Source: Microbacterium sp. 11MF
GTDB lineage: Bacteria > Actinomycetota > Actinomycetes > Actinomycetales > Microbacteriaceae
NCBI RefSeq assembly: GCF_000383475.1
Contig: NZ_KB911460.1
Span: forward strand, 620,001 to 684,000
Length of the DNA stretch: 64,000 bases
Direction of reading: 5' to 3'
Shown here: positions 9,169 to 18,068 of the stretch, piece after piece
Position numbering within the stretch: the first letter of the stretch is position 1
Layout: each line of letters opens with the position of its first letter
The notes under the pieces: generated by a model
Told to the model about the DNA's origin: nothing
The model's database searches: none
The model's input: only the letters and a program-made list of their open reading frames with translations
Made by a program: the position numbers and the translations under genes

Positions 9169-10188
9169 ATGTCGTTCGATGACATCTCCGTGCTGCTGCT
9201 GTGGACCGCGATCGCGATCTACACGCTCGGCTTCCTCGCGTTCACCGTCGACCTCGCCCGCCGTTCCGAGCTGGCGATCAAGGCGCAGGACGCGAAGGCG
9301 CGCACGCTCGTCGCGGCCGGCGGCGGTGGTCAGACCATCGACGAGATCCACGCCGAGGAGGCGGCCGCCAAGGTCGCCCTCGAAGCCGCGCCGTCGAAGC
9401 GCGGCCGCTACCTGTTCGCGCGCCTCGGCGTCGTGCTGACGACGATCGGCTTCCTCTTCCACGTGGGCGCTGACGTCACCCGCGGCATCGCCGCCGGCCG
9501 TGTGCCGTGGTCGAACAACTACGAGTTCGCCCTCACCGGCACGATGCTCGTCGTGATGGTGTTCCTCACCGTGCTCGTGAAGTACGACCTCCGCTTCCTC
9601 GGCGCCTTCATCAACGGCCTCATCGTCATCCTCCTCGGCGGTGCCGCCCTGGCCTACTACGTCGAGGTCGTCCCGCTGTCGGACCCGCTGAAGAGCGTCT
9701 GGCTCGTCATCCACGTCTTCGTCGCCTCGCTCGCGTCGGCCTTCTTCGCACTGGCGTTCGCCCTGTCGATCGTGCAGCTCCTCCAGTCGCGACGGGAGCG
9801 CATCGCTCTCGCGGCCGTCGGGTCGGATGCCGCACCCCGCACCCGGCTGCCGTTCCTGCGGACGCTGCCCAGCGCCGAGGTGCTCGAGTCCCTCGCCTAC
9901 CGCTTCGCGATCATCGGCTTCGTCCTCTGGACCTTCACCCTCATCGCCGGGGCGATCTGGGCGAACGATGCGTGGGGACGCTACTGGGGCTTCGACACCA
10001 AGGAAGTCTGGACCTTCGTGATCTGGGTGGTCTACGCCGGCTACATCCACGCGCGGGCGACCCGCGGGTGGCGGGGGACGCGGTCGGCCTGGTTGTCGAT
10101 CGTCGGGTTCACCGCCGTGCTGTTCAACTTCACGATCGTGAACCAGTTCTTCCAGGGGCTGCACTCCTACAGCGGCCTGCCCAGCTGA
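9169..10188 (+). CDS. ccsB: Cytochrome c biogenesis protein CcsB/CcsA (haem handling)
   Basis: A 339-aa polytopic protein of the CcmF/CcsA haem-handling family, partner of ResB. The tryptophan-rich haem-binding motif is present near residues 268-280 (WGRYWGFDTKEVW; the usual form is WGxxWxWD, so the last aromatic is Phe here). Conserved histidines in membrane contexts are visible (FHVGAD near residue 101, VIHVF near residue 181 and GYIHARA near residue 290). A strong ribosome site (CTCCGGAGGA) precedes the ATG, and only 28 bases separate it from resB. It completes the cytochrome c block. Confidence 0.94.
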   Translation: MSFDDISVLLLWTAIAIYTLGFLAFTVDLARRSELAIKAQDAKARTLVAAGGGGQTIDEIHAEEAAAKVALEAAPSKRGRYLFARLGVVLTTIGFLFHVGADVTRGIAAGRVPWSNNYEFALTGTMLVVMVFLTVLVKYDLRFLGAFINGLIVILLGGAALAYYVEVVPLSDPLKSVWLVIHVFVASLASAFFALAFALSIVQLLQSRRERIALAAVGSDAAPRTRLPFLRTLPSAEVLESLAYRFAIIGFVLWTFTLIAGAIWANDAWGRYWGFDTKEVWTFVIWVVYAGYIHARATRGWRGTRSAWLSIVGFTAVLFNFTIVNQFFQGLHSYSGLPS

Positions 10189-10192
10189 TCCC

Positions 10193-11062
10193 GTGACCGT
10201 CATCCCCGCCACCGTCGTGACCTACCCCGACGGGGAGCTCACGGGAACGGCCGACGTCGTCCACATCGCGCCGTTGCCCGACGGGCGTTCCGGCGTCGTG
10301 CTCGACCGCACCCCGTTCCACCCCGTCGACACGGCGTGGCCCGACCAGCCCGCCGACATCGGCGTGCTGCGGACGGCCGCGGGCGACGTGCCGGTGCTCG
10401 CGACGCTGACGGGCGGCATCCGCGACGGCGCGCTCGTCATCGGACCCGACCTGCCGGTCCGCATGGGGACGGAAGGGTGGACCTTCGTCGTCGTCCACGT
10501 CGTCGAGGGGTCGGCGCCCGCCGTCGGTGAGAGCGTCGACGCTCACGTCGACCCCGAGCTGCGCGCTGCGCTGTCCGCCGGGCACACCGCCTGCCACCTG
10601 GCATCCCTCGCCCTGGACGCCGCGCTCGAGGACGCCTGGACGAAGCAGGTGCCGACGGATGCCGCGGGTCGTCCCGCGTTCGACATGCTCGCCATCCAGA
10701 CGTCCCGCATCACCCCGTACGGCTCCACCGACGTCTACCGCATCGGCAAATCGCTGCGGAAGAAGGGGTTCGACCCCGCTGCGCTGGCCGACCTTCGAGC
10801 CGTCGAAGCGCGCGCCGACGCGACCCTCGCCGAGTGGGCGGGCGCGCCGGGAGCCATCGGCATCCATCGCGACGACCACACGCTCGCGGGCCGACGCACC
10901 TGGCGCTGCGAGCTGCCCGAGGGCGCCGTCGAACTGCCCTGCGGCGGGACGCACCTGACATCCCTGGCGGGGATCGAGGCGATCACCGTGGCGCTCGCGT
11001 CGACCGAGGTCCCGGGCGGCCTCGAACTCGTCATGACGACGACGATCCGCCTCGCCGGCTGA
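10193..11062 (+). CDS. AlaX-like alanyl-tRNA editing / metal-dependent hydrolase
   Basis: A 289-aa protein related to the editing domain of alanyl-tRNA synthetase, which removes serine or glycine from mischarged tRNA(Ala). Both zinc-ligand motifs are present: H131-T-A-C-H135 and C250-G-G-T-H254. The N-terminal ~110 residues resemble the small beta domain of AlaX type II proteins. The GTG start is four bases after the ccsB stop, so it may be co-transcribed with the cytochrome c genes though functionally unrelated. Substrate specificity is inferred from family only. Confidence 0.85.
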   Translation: MTVIPATVVTYPDGELTGTADVVHIAPLPDGRSGVVLDRTPFHPVDTAWPDQPADIGVLRTAAGDVPVLATLTGGIRDGALVIGPDLPVRMGTEGWTFVVVHVVEGSAPAVGESVDAHVDPELRAALSAGHTACHLASLALDAALEDAWTKQVPTDAAGRPAFDMLAIQTSRITPYGSTDVYRIGKSLRKKGFDPAALADLRAVEARADATLAEWAGAPGAIGIHRDDHTLAGRRTWRCELPEGAVELPCGGTHLTSLAGIEAITVALASTEVPGGLELVMTTTIRLAG

Positions 11063-11086
11063 GTCGCGCGCTGCCGTCGGCCGGGC

Positions 11087-11113
11087 GGCGCCGAGCCCTG
11101 CGGGCCCGACGCC
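11087..11113. terminator. Hairpin between convergent genes
   Basis: Imperfect stem of GGCGCCGAGCCC (11087-11098) and GGGCCCGACGCC (11102-11113) with a 3-base loop, in the 60-bp gap where the AlaX gene and the YhgE/Pip gene meet tail to tail. There are two mismatches and no T tract, so termination is plausible but weakly supported. Confidence 0.4.
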
Positions 11114-11122
11114 GCGTCCGGC

Positions 11123-13426
11123 TCAGGCGGGCTGGGTGAGGACGGCCCGGGCCGACGTGGAGCGGTGTCGGGTGACGGCGAGGATGCCGGCGCCGATCGC
11201 CACGAGCGTCCAGAGGACGAGTCCCACGGCTGCGGGTGCGCCGCCCCCGGCATCCGTCAACGCGGCCAGCATGGCCGTGTAGGCCGGGGCGGTCGGCAGG
11301 AGGCCGGCCACGTCGAGCAGCGTGCCGGGAACCGTCGAGACGATCCCGGTGGCGAGGGCCATGACGCCGACGAGCGCCGAGACCCACCGTCCGATGCCGC
11401 CGAACAGCGCGACGAGGGCGTGGTTGACCGCCGCGAACGCGACGCCGGCGAGCACGCACATCGCGGCGAACAGCCACCAGGCGCCCCAGTCGTAGCCCGC
11501 GGCGAGCTGGACGACGGTGGCCACCAGGACTCCCTGCAGGGCGCCGAGCAGCGCCCCGGGGGCGAGGGCGCGCAGCGCGAGTGCGGCGGAGGAGCGGCGG
11601 GACGAGAGCGCGGCGCGGGGGACGGCGCGAAGCACGATGAACGACGCCAGCCCACCGAACCAGAGCGCGAGGGTCGCGAGCAGCGGGACGGCGGAGGCGC
11701 CGAACAGCGAGGTGCCCGCGCCTTCGGCCACGACGGGGTTCGCGACGATCGACGCGAGGTCCGCCGCCTGGGACTTCGTGTAGCTCGGGACGCCGTCGAC
11801 GGCCTTGTCGAGACCGGTCGCGAGGTCGCCGGTGCCGTCTGCGAGCTTGCCGACACCCGTCGACAGTTCGCCGGCGCCGTCGGCGAGCGAGCCGACGCCG
11901 TCTGCGAGCTGGTCCGAGCCGTCCGCGGCGGTGCCGGCGCCGGCGGCGAGGGCCTGCGCACCGGTCGCGAGCTGGCCTGCGCCGGACGAGAGCTTGTCGG
12001 CTCCACCCGCGAGCTTGTCGGCACCGCCGGCGAGCTGCCGCACGCCGGTCGAGGCCGCACCCGCGCCCTCCGCGAGGCCTGAGGCGCCGCTCGAGAGTCC
12101 GCCCGCGCCGGTGGCGAGCTTGTCGGCCCCGTCGGCGAGCTGGTCCATTCCGCCGGCGAGCTTCTTCGCGGCGGCGGCCGACGTGCTGAGACCCTCGCTC
12201 AGGTTCGGGCCGAAGTTCGCGAGCGCGTCGAGGTCCTTCGCCAGCTGCTCCGAGTCACCCACGGTGTTCTGCAGCTGGGGCAGCGCCTTGGTCGCCTGGG
12301 CCGCGGCAGCCGTCAACTGGTCGCACAGTGCGGTGCCCGCCTGCGCAGGGACGCACGCCTTCGCGGCGGACGACAGGGCGTCGACGATGGATGTCACGGC
12401 CTGGCTGTTCTGCTCGCCGTTGGCGGTGAGGGCCTTCACCCCGTCGACGAGTTCCGACGGGATCGCGGGGATCGCGGCGGTCTGCTCGGCGGCCTTGGCC
12501 AGGCCGTCGGCGAGTTCCTTCGTGCCGTCGGCGATCGGTCGCGCGCCCGCGGACCACTCGTCGAGACCGCGCGAGGTGGCGGCAGCGCCGTCCGCGAGCT
12601 GGTCCGCGCCACCCGCGAGGGTGTCGAGCCCGTCGGCCGCGGCGCCTGCGCCGTCGGCGAGCTGGTGGGCGCCGGTGGCGAGGCCCGACGCGCCGGTGGA
12701 GAGCGCGCCGGCGCCGCTCGCGATGCCGTCGGCACCGGTCTGCAGCTTGCGGATGCCGTCGGCCAGGGAGTATCCGCCGTCGGACGCGGTCGACGCGCCG
12801 TCGGCGAGCTGGGCAGCACCGTCGGCGGCGCTCTGGGCGCCGTCGGTGAGCTGGGTCGCCCCGTCGGCCGCCTTGCCCAGCTGCTCGCCGAGCGTCGTGA
12901 AGCCGAGGAACACGTTCTCGAGGTAGCCGCTCGTGAGCCGCTCTCCGAGGACGGATGCCGCGGTCGAGGTCACCTGCGACGTGATGGCTTCGTCGACGAT
13001 GCGCGAGTCGGGCGATGACGTCAGTTCGATCGTCGCGCGCTCGGGCGTCTTGCCGGGAGCGGTCGAGGTCGCCGCGGCGGAGAAGTTCTTCGGGATGGTG
13101 ACGATCGCGTCGTACGTGCCGTCCTCGAGCCCTTCCTTCGCGTCATCCGAGTTGGAGATCGTCCACGTGAGGTTGCTGTCCAGGTCGTCGGAGCCCTCGA
13201 CGAGGCCCGCCGTCAGCAGGCGGCCGAGAGGTGTGGTCTGGCCGTTCACCTCCACCGGCTTGTCGTTGTTCACGATCGCGGTGTTCAGTGCGTCGAGCCG
13301 CTCGGTGGGGTTGTAGAGCGCAGCGACGAGGATGCCGCCGATGACGGCCGGCAGCAGGAGCACACCCAGGAGGGTGAGCCACGAGATGGGGCGCCGGGTC
13401 TGCGCGCGTTCGATGGGGAGAGTCAT
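11123..13426 (-). CDS. YhgE/Pip domain membrane protein with heptad LADGA repeats
   Basis: A 767-aa membrane protein of the YhgE/Pip family, named after a Lactococcus phage-infection protein and often paired with exporters. One membrane segment lies near residues 13-37, a soluble part follows, and then comes a long tract (about 195-545) of seven-residue repeats around LADGA, LATGA and LAGGA, predicted to form an extended helical rod. Five to six membrane segments close the protein. The tract is interrupted near residues 330-400 by a segment with two cysteines. The ATG at 13426 overlaps the TGA of the MMPL gene (ATGA), so the two form one operon, probably under the TetR divergent at 16416. Confidence 0.88.
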   Translation of the reverse strand: MTLPIERAQTRRPISWLTLLGVLLLPAVIGGILVAALYNPTERLDALNTAIVNNDKPVEVNGQTTPLGRLLTAGLVEGSDDLDSNLTWTISNSDDAKEGLEDGTYDAIVTIPKNFSAAATSTAPGKTPERATIELTSSPDSRIVDEAITSQVTSTAASVLGERLTSGYLENVFLGFTTLGEQLGKAADGATQLTDGAQSAADGAAQLADGASTASDGGYSLADGIRKLQTGADGIASGAGALSTGASGLATGAHQLADGAGAAADGLDTLAGGADQLADGAAATSRGLDEWSAGARPIADGTKELADGLAKAAEQTAAIPAIPSELVDGVKALTANGEQNSQAVTSIVDALSSAAKACVPAQAGTALCDQLTAAAAQATKALPQLQNTVGDSEQLAKDLDALANFGPNLSEGLSTSAAAAKKLAGGMDQLADGADKLATGAGGLSSGASGLAEGAGAASTGVRQLAGGADKLAGGADKLSSGAGQLATGAQALAAGAGTAADGSDQLADGVGSLADGAGELSTGVGKLADGTGDLATGLDKAVDGVPSYTKSQAADLASIVANPVVAEGAGTSLFGASAVPLLATLALWFGGLASFIVLRAVPRAALSSRRSSAALALRALAPGALLGALQGVLVATVVQLAAGYDWGAWWLFAAMCVLAGVAFAAVNHALVALFGGIGRWVSALVGVMALATGIVSTVPGTLLDVAGLLPTAPAYTAMLAALTDAGGGAPAAVGLVLWTLVAIGAGILAVTRHRSTSARAVLTQPA

Positions 13427-16308
13427 GAGGGGATCACCTGGGTGGGGGTGTCGGCGTCGAGGGCGGCGGAGGTGTCGAGACGCAGGGTGTCGGGTTTCGG
13501 GCGGTAGGCGTCGGCGAGCAGCTCGCGGGCGGCGCCGAGGTCGCGGGCCGAGGCCGCGACGGTGAGCTGCCCGGCCTTCGAGGCGACGGCGTTCGATGCG
13601 TCGCGGAGGAGGGCGGCGGCCTGATCGCGATCGGCTCCGGTGAGGGCGTCGAGACCGATGATCACGACGAAACGGGTGCGGCCGGCGAGGGCTCGCCGCA
13701 GGTCGGCGAGCGGCGACTCCGAGCCGGTCAGCTCGGCGACGGAAACATGGGCTCTCACCCATGCGGCGCGCCCAGGGAGCAGGTGACCGGAGACGCGCAG
13801 CAGGCCGGAGGTCGGGGCGATGCGCCCCGCCACGGTCAGCAGGAAGGCGCGAGACGCGTGCGGATCGGCTGCCGTCACGAGCAGCGTGCCGCCGTCCGCG
13901 ACGCGGGCGTGCGCGCCCGAGAAGAGCACGACGTCGGTGTCGGCCGACTCGGCCCGCACCTCGAGGTCGTCGGCCGCGAGGGCACCGTTCCAGTCGGGCT
14001 CGGGCCAGTCGGCGTGTGCGCGCTCGTGCTCGACCGCTTCGCCCTCGATGTCGACCTTGGGGAGCAGTCGCTCGAGCCAGCGCGGCATCCACCAGGCCTT
14101 GTCGCCCAGCAGGGCCATGACCGCCGGGGTCAGGGTCATGCGGACGAGGAAGGCGTCGACGGCGATGCCGACGGCGAGGCCCAGGGCGATCGGCTTGATC
14201 GAACTGTCGCCTTCGGGGACGAAGGCGGCGAAGACGGCGAACATGATGACGGCCGCTGCGACGACGACGCGGGCCGAGGCGGTGAAACCGCTGCGGACGG
14301 CCGCGATCGCGGTCTCGCGGTTCGCGCGTCCGCCTCGGGCGCGCACCGCGTGGACGAAGTCCTCGCGCATGCGCGAGACGAGGAACACCTCGTAGTCCAT
14401 GGCGAGGCCGAACAGCACGCCCATGAGGATGATCGGCATGAAGCTGATCACGGGGCCGGTGCGCGTCACGTGCAGGGCGTCGGCGAGCCAGCCCCATTCG
14501 AACACCGCGGCGACGGCGCCGAACGCGGCGAGGATCGACAGCAGGTAGCCGAGCGTCGCCTTCAGGGGCACCCAGATCGAGCGGAACACGATCATCAGGA
14601 GGATGAAGGACAGGCCGACGACGAAGATGCCGAAGGGCAGAAGTGCGGCCCCGAGCCGGTCGGAGACGTCGATGCCGACGGCGGTGTAGCCGGTGACCTT
14701 CAGATCGACGCCGTACTCGTCCTGCCACTCGTCGTGGTGCGAGCGGAGCTCGCGCACGAGGTCGGCGGTCGCCGGATCGTCGGGCGCCGTGGTCGGCACG
14801 ATCTGGATGAGACCGGTGTCGGCGGTGGCGTTGGGGGTGGCGAGGGCGACGCGCTTCACGCCGGGGATCGCCTCGACCTCCTTCTTGAGGTCGTCCATCA
14901 GGCCGAGCGGATCGGTCGAGGTGACGATCGTGCCGGCCATGACGAGGGGACCGTTCGATCCCGCGCCGAAGTACTCGGCGTTCAGGTCGTACGCCTGGCG
15001 CGCTTGACTCGACGGCGGCTGGACACCGGCGTTCGGCAGTGCGAGGTGGAGGCTCGCCGACGGGATGGCCATGATGCCGAGTCCGACGACGACGGCGACG
15101 GTCGCGATGATCGGATGCCGCGTCACGAGCATCACCCAGCGGTTGGGTCGCGCGGGGGCCACCGGCCCGGCGGCGGGTGCCGGCTCGGGCTCGGGTGCGG
15201 CGTCGTCACCCTCGGTCGCCGCTGCGTCGACCTCGGCCGCGCGGCGACGGCGGGTCGGGACGCCGCGCTGCAGCATCCCCCCGCCCCAGCCGACGACGCG
15301 ACCCTTCGCGAATCCGAGGAGTGCGGGGGTGAGGCTGATCGCGACGGCGACCGCGACCGCGACGGCGACGGCAGCCGCGATGCCCATCGTCGACAGGAAC
15401 GGGATGCCGGCGATGCTGAGTCCCACGAGGGCGATCATGACCGTCACCCCGGCGAAGACGACGGCCGATCCGGCGGTGCCGACGGCACGGGCGGCGGACT
15501 CCTCGGGATCCATGCCGGCGCGGACCTGGTCCTGATGTCGCGACACGATGAACAGCGCGTAGTCGATCCCGACGGCGAGGCCGAGCATGACGGCGAGCAT
15601 AGGGGTCGTGGCGGAGATCGTCGTCACCGCGGTCGCGAGGAAGATGAGGGCGATCGCGAGCCCGACGCCGATCAGAGCGCTGACGAGCGGGAACCAGGCG
15701 ACGGCGAACGAGCGGAACGTCACGATCAGGACGAACAGTGCGACGAGCACACCGACGACCTCGACGATCGACAGTGCCGGGATGGATGCCGCGAAGAGGT
15801 CGCCGCCGAGCGCGGACTGTGCGCCGTCGGGCAGGTTCGCGTGGAAGTCGGCGGCGGCTTTCTCGACCGCGTCGACGGTCGCGTGGCTGACCTCGGTGGA
15901 CGTACCGTCGAACTGCATCTGCACGAGCGCGGCGCGGTCGTCGTCCGACACGAGGCCGGTGACCATCTCGTCGAAGGGGGAGGTCGCCGAGGTGACGCCG
16001 TCGATGTCGCCGAGCCGGGTGACCAGGTCGTCGATCTCGCCGCGGAGCGGCTGATCCTTCACCGTCTCGCCGTCGGGGGCGACGACGATGAGCTGGGCGC
16101 TCGCCCCGCTGGCCTGCGGGAACGTGCGGTTCAGCAGCTCGAGTCCCTGCTGCGCCTCGGTCCCGGGGATCGTGAACGAGTTGTCGGTGCCCTTCATGAA
16201 GAGGGCGACACCGCCGCCGATGATGCCGAGCAGCAGGATCCAGGCGATCAGCACGCGCCACGAGTGCCGGTAGGCCCATCGGCCGAGGGTGAAGAGGATT
16301 GTGGACAC
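13423..16308 (-). CDS. MMPL-family (RND-like) transporter with extra C-terminal domain
   Basis: A 961-aa large membrane transporter related to mycobacterial MmpL lipid exporters. Two halves each have one membrane helix, a large extracellular domain and five clustered helices; SSD-like signatures include AVGIDYALFIVSRHQDQVRAG in the first half and LAMDYEVFLVSRMREDF in the second. After the last membrane helix (about residue 740) there is an unusual ~200-residue cytoplasmic tail resembling an ABC ATPase without catalytic residues. I chose GTG 16308 because AGGAG sits seven bases upstream, although the frame stays open further. First gene of an operon with the Pip gene; the operator lies just upstream. 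Confidence 0.9.
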   Translation of the reverse strand: MSTILFTLGRWAYRHSWRVLIAWILLLGIIGGGVALFMKGTDNSFTIPGTEAQQGLELLNRTFPQASGASAQLIVVAPDGETVKDQPLRGEIDDLVTRLGDIDGVTSATSPFDEMVTGLVSDDDRAALVQMQFDGTSTEVSHATVDAVEKAAADFHANLPDGAQSALGGDLFAASIPALSIVEVVGVLVALFVLIVTFRSFAVAWFPLVSALIGVGLAIALIFLATAVTTISATTPMLAVMLGLAVGIDYALFIVSRHQDQVRAGMDPEESAARAVGTAGSAVVFAGVTVMIALVGLSIAGIPFLSTMGIAAAVAVAVAVAVAISLTPALLGFAKGRVVGWGGGMLQRGVPTRRRRAAEVDAAATEGDDAAPEPEPAPAAGPVAPARPNRWVMLVTRHPIIATVAVVVGLGIMAIPSASLHLALPNAGVQPPSSQARQAYDLNAEYFGAGSNGPLVMAGTIVTSTDPLGLMDDLKKEVEAIPGVKRVALATPNATADTGLIQIVPTTAPDDPATADLVRELRSHHDEWQDEYGVDLKVTGYTAVGIDVSDRLGAALLPFGIFVVGLSFILLMIVFRSIWVPLKATLGYLLSILAAFGAVAAVFEWGWLADALHVTRTGPVISFMPIILMGVLFGLAMDYEVFLVSRMREDFVHAVRARGGRANRETAIAAVRSGFTASARVVVAAAVIMFAVFAAFVPEGDSSIKPIALGLAVGIAVDAFLVRMTLTPAVMALLGDKAWWMPRWLERLLPKVDIEGEAVEHERAHADWPEPDWNGALAADDLEVRAESADTDVVLFSGAHARVADGGTLLVTAADPHASRAFLLTVAGRIAPTSGLLRVSGHLLPGRAAWVRAHVSVAELTGSESPLADLRRALAGRTRFVVIIGLDALTGADRDQAAALLRDASNAVASKAGQLTVAASARDLGAARELLADAYRPKPDTLRLDTSAALDADTPTQVIPS

Positions 16309-16339
16309 AGGCGCTCCTGGATCAGAGTCGGACGGTTTC

Positions 16340-16371
16340 GATACAGCGCTGTATCCAATACACATGTGTAT
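16340..16371. promoter_or_regulatory. Two tandem palindromic operators, probable TetR sites
   Basis: Two perfect palindromes lie in the 107-bp divergent spacer between the MMPL and TetR genes: GATACAGCGCTGTATC at 16340-16355 and ATACACATGTGTAT at 16358-16371. Both fit ATACA-N4-TGTAT, with centres 17 bp apart, and a further half site ATACAG follows at about 16384. TetR regulators commonly bind such sites in their own divergent promoters, so the regulator at 16416 likely controls both itself and the transporter operon. Confidence 0.85.
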
Positions 16372-16415
16372 CGTAGACCCGAATACAGCTCCCAATCCTG
16401 AAGGGCGGGTGTGAG

Positions 16416-17006
16416 ATGGCGCGAAGTCGCGAGAACACGCGTGCGCGCCTGCTCGAAGCCGCACACGAGGTGTTCGCCGAGGTCGGGCTCGATGCGGCAT
16501 CCGTCGAGATGATCTGCGAGCGCGCGGGATTCACGCGGGGCGCGTTCTACTCCAACTTCGAGTCGAAGGACGAGCTCTTCCTCGCCCTCATCACGCAGCT
16601 GTCCGAGGACAAGCTCGACGAGGTGTCGGTGCGCGTCAAGACGCTCTCGGGCGGCGGCGACGTGGTCGATCTCGTCCGTCAGATCGCCGCGATGTCACTG
16701 TCCGAGCGGATGGAGCCGCAGCTGCTCAGCGAGGTCCGCACGCAGGCGCTCCGCGACCCGCGCCTGGCGGAGGCGTTCCTCTCCTGGCGCGCGCAGATGC
16801 TGCGACGCATCGAGACGATCGTCGGCGACGTGAGCGAACGGCATGGACTGCCCCTGCGGATGACGGTCGCCGACGCCGCCCAACTGCTGCTCGACGTCTC
16901 GGAGCAGTGCAGCGTGCAGGCCGCACTCGAGCGGCTGTCGGAGCGTCAGGCGAACCGGGCCATGCAGTCGCGGCTCGAGCAGCTCGTGCCGCTCCTCGTC
17001 GGCTGA
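16416..17006 (+). CDS. TetR/AcrR family transcriptional regulator
   Basis: A 196-aa regulator with the N-terminal TetR helix-turn-helix: TRARLLEAAHEVFAEVG, then VEMICERAGFTRGAFYSNF near residues 28-46. The C-terminal ligand domain is not conserved enough to suggest an effector. It is divergent from the MMPL-Pip operon, and the spacer holds two matching palindromes, so repression of the exporter and autoregulation are the natural inference. The AcrR-type recognition helix (GAFYSNFESKDEL) is common in regulators of efflux pumps. Confidence 0.94.
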   Translation: MARSRENTRARLLEAAHEVFAEVGLDAASVEMICERAGFTRGAFYSNFESKDELFLALITQLSEDKLDEVSVRVKTLSGGGDVVDLVRQIAAMSLSERMEPQLLSEVRTQALRDPRLAEAFLSWRAQMLRRIETIVGDVSERHGLPLRMTVADAAQLLLDVSEQCSVQAALERLSERQANRAMQSRLEQLVPLLVG

Positions 17007-17026
17007 CCCGGGTCTCCTGGGGATCG

Positions 17027-18013
17027 TCAGCCGGCCTGCAGGACCGCGTGGCACCGCTCCAGGCGGGCGAGCCACCAGTCCCGGCGCTCCGGCGTCGCGG
17101 CGTGCGCGTCGAGCAGCGCGGCATCGGGCACGACGCGGCGGACGGGCAGCATCCCGCCCTCGGGCCGCAGCGGCTCGCCGGTGACGTCCGCCGCGAGGAG
17201 CGACGCCGTCCCCAATCCGCAGTCGACGTCCAGCTCGGGGAGGGATGCCGCCAGGGCGACCCCCATGGCGAGGCCGACCGAGGTGTCGAGGGCGCTCGAC
17301 ACGACGGCGGGGAGCCCCGCTTCGGCGACGACCGACAGGGCCCGCCGCACCCCGCCGAGCGGCTGCGCCTTGATCACGAGCAGGTCGGCCGCGCCGGCCC
17401 GCGCGACGGCGACCGGGTCGTCGGCCTTGCGCACGCTCTCATCGGCGGCGACCGGGACGTCCATGTACCGGATGCGTCCGCGCAGCTCGGCAAGCTCGGC
17501 CACCGTCGCGCAGGGCTGTTCCACGTACTCGAGGTCGAACGCCGCGAGCGAGTGGACGGCGTGCTCCGCCTCGTCCAGGTTCCACCCGCCGTTGGCGTCG
17601 ATGCGGATGCGCCCCTCAGGACCCATCGCCTCGCGAACGGCGCGCACCCGCGCGACGTCGTCGGCCAGCACCTGACCGGGCTCGGCGACCTTGACCTTCG
17701 CGGTCCGGCATCCGTCGAATCGCGCCAGGACATCGGGGACGGATGCCGCGGCCACCGCCGGCACCGTCGCGTTCACCCCGATCTCGTCGCGCAGCGCTGC
17801 CGGGGTCGGCTGCCAGCCGAATTCGATCGCCGCGGCGAGCCACGACGCCGACTCGACATCGCCGTACTCGGTGAACGGCGAGAACTCGGTCCACCCTTCG
17901 GGGCCTTCGAAGAGCATCGCCTCGCGGATGTCGATGCCGCGGAACCGGGTGTGGAGCGGGAGAGACACGACGCGCGCGCTCGCGCGGAGGTCGGCGAGCG
18001 AGGGCAGATGCAT
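17027..18013 (-). CDS. menC: o-Succinylbenzoate synthase (MenC)
   Basis: Enolase-superfamily enzyme of 328 aa that dehydrates SHCHC to o-succinylbenzoate in menaquinone synthesis. Expected catalytic motifs are visible: the lysine pair in TAKVKVA (about residues 106-112), metal ligands in RIDANGGWN, in EQP and in AADES, and the second lysine in VIKAQPLGG. I start it at ATG 18013, since CAGGAT lies exactly six bases upstream and the N-terminus then matches the family; the frame is open for 85 codons upstream. It is separated from the other men genes by about 7 kb and is convergent with the TetR gene. Confidence 0.94.
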   Translation of the reverse strand: MHLPSLADLRASARVVSLPLHTRFRGIDIREAMLFEGPEGWTEFSPFTEYGDVESASWLAAAIEFGWQPTPAALRDEIGVNATVPAVAAASVPDVLARFDGCRTAKVKVAEPGQVLADDVARVRAVREAMGPEGRIRIDANGGWNLDEAEHAVHSLAAFDLEYVEQPCATVAELAELRGRIRYMDVPVAADESVRKADDPVAVARAGAADLLVIKAQPLGGVRRALSVVAEAGLPAVVSSALDTSVGLAMGVALAASLPELDVDCGLGTASLLAADVTGEPLRPEGGMLPVRRVVPDAALLDAHAATPERRDWWLARLERCHAVLQAG

Positions 18014-18068
18014 GACCCCATCCTGGCCCGCGCGGGCGTCGTCGTGCGGAAGGTCCGACGACCGCACG

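Noticed and set aside
11800..12850. Array of short repeats that could suggest CRISPR or a VNTR element
   Set aside because: The repeats are in frame and encode heptads of the Pip protein; there are no constant spacers or cas genes.
13747..16401. Plus-strand open frame of about 880 codons opposite the MMPL gene
   Set aside because: Arg/Gly/Asp/Glu-rich antisense frame with no start context; the minus strand encodes a clear transporter.
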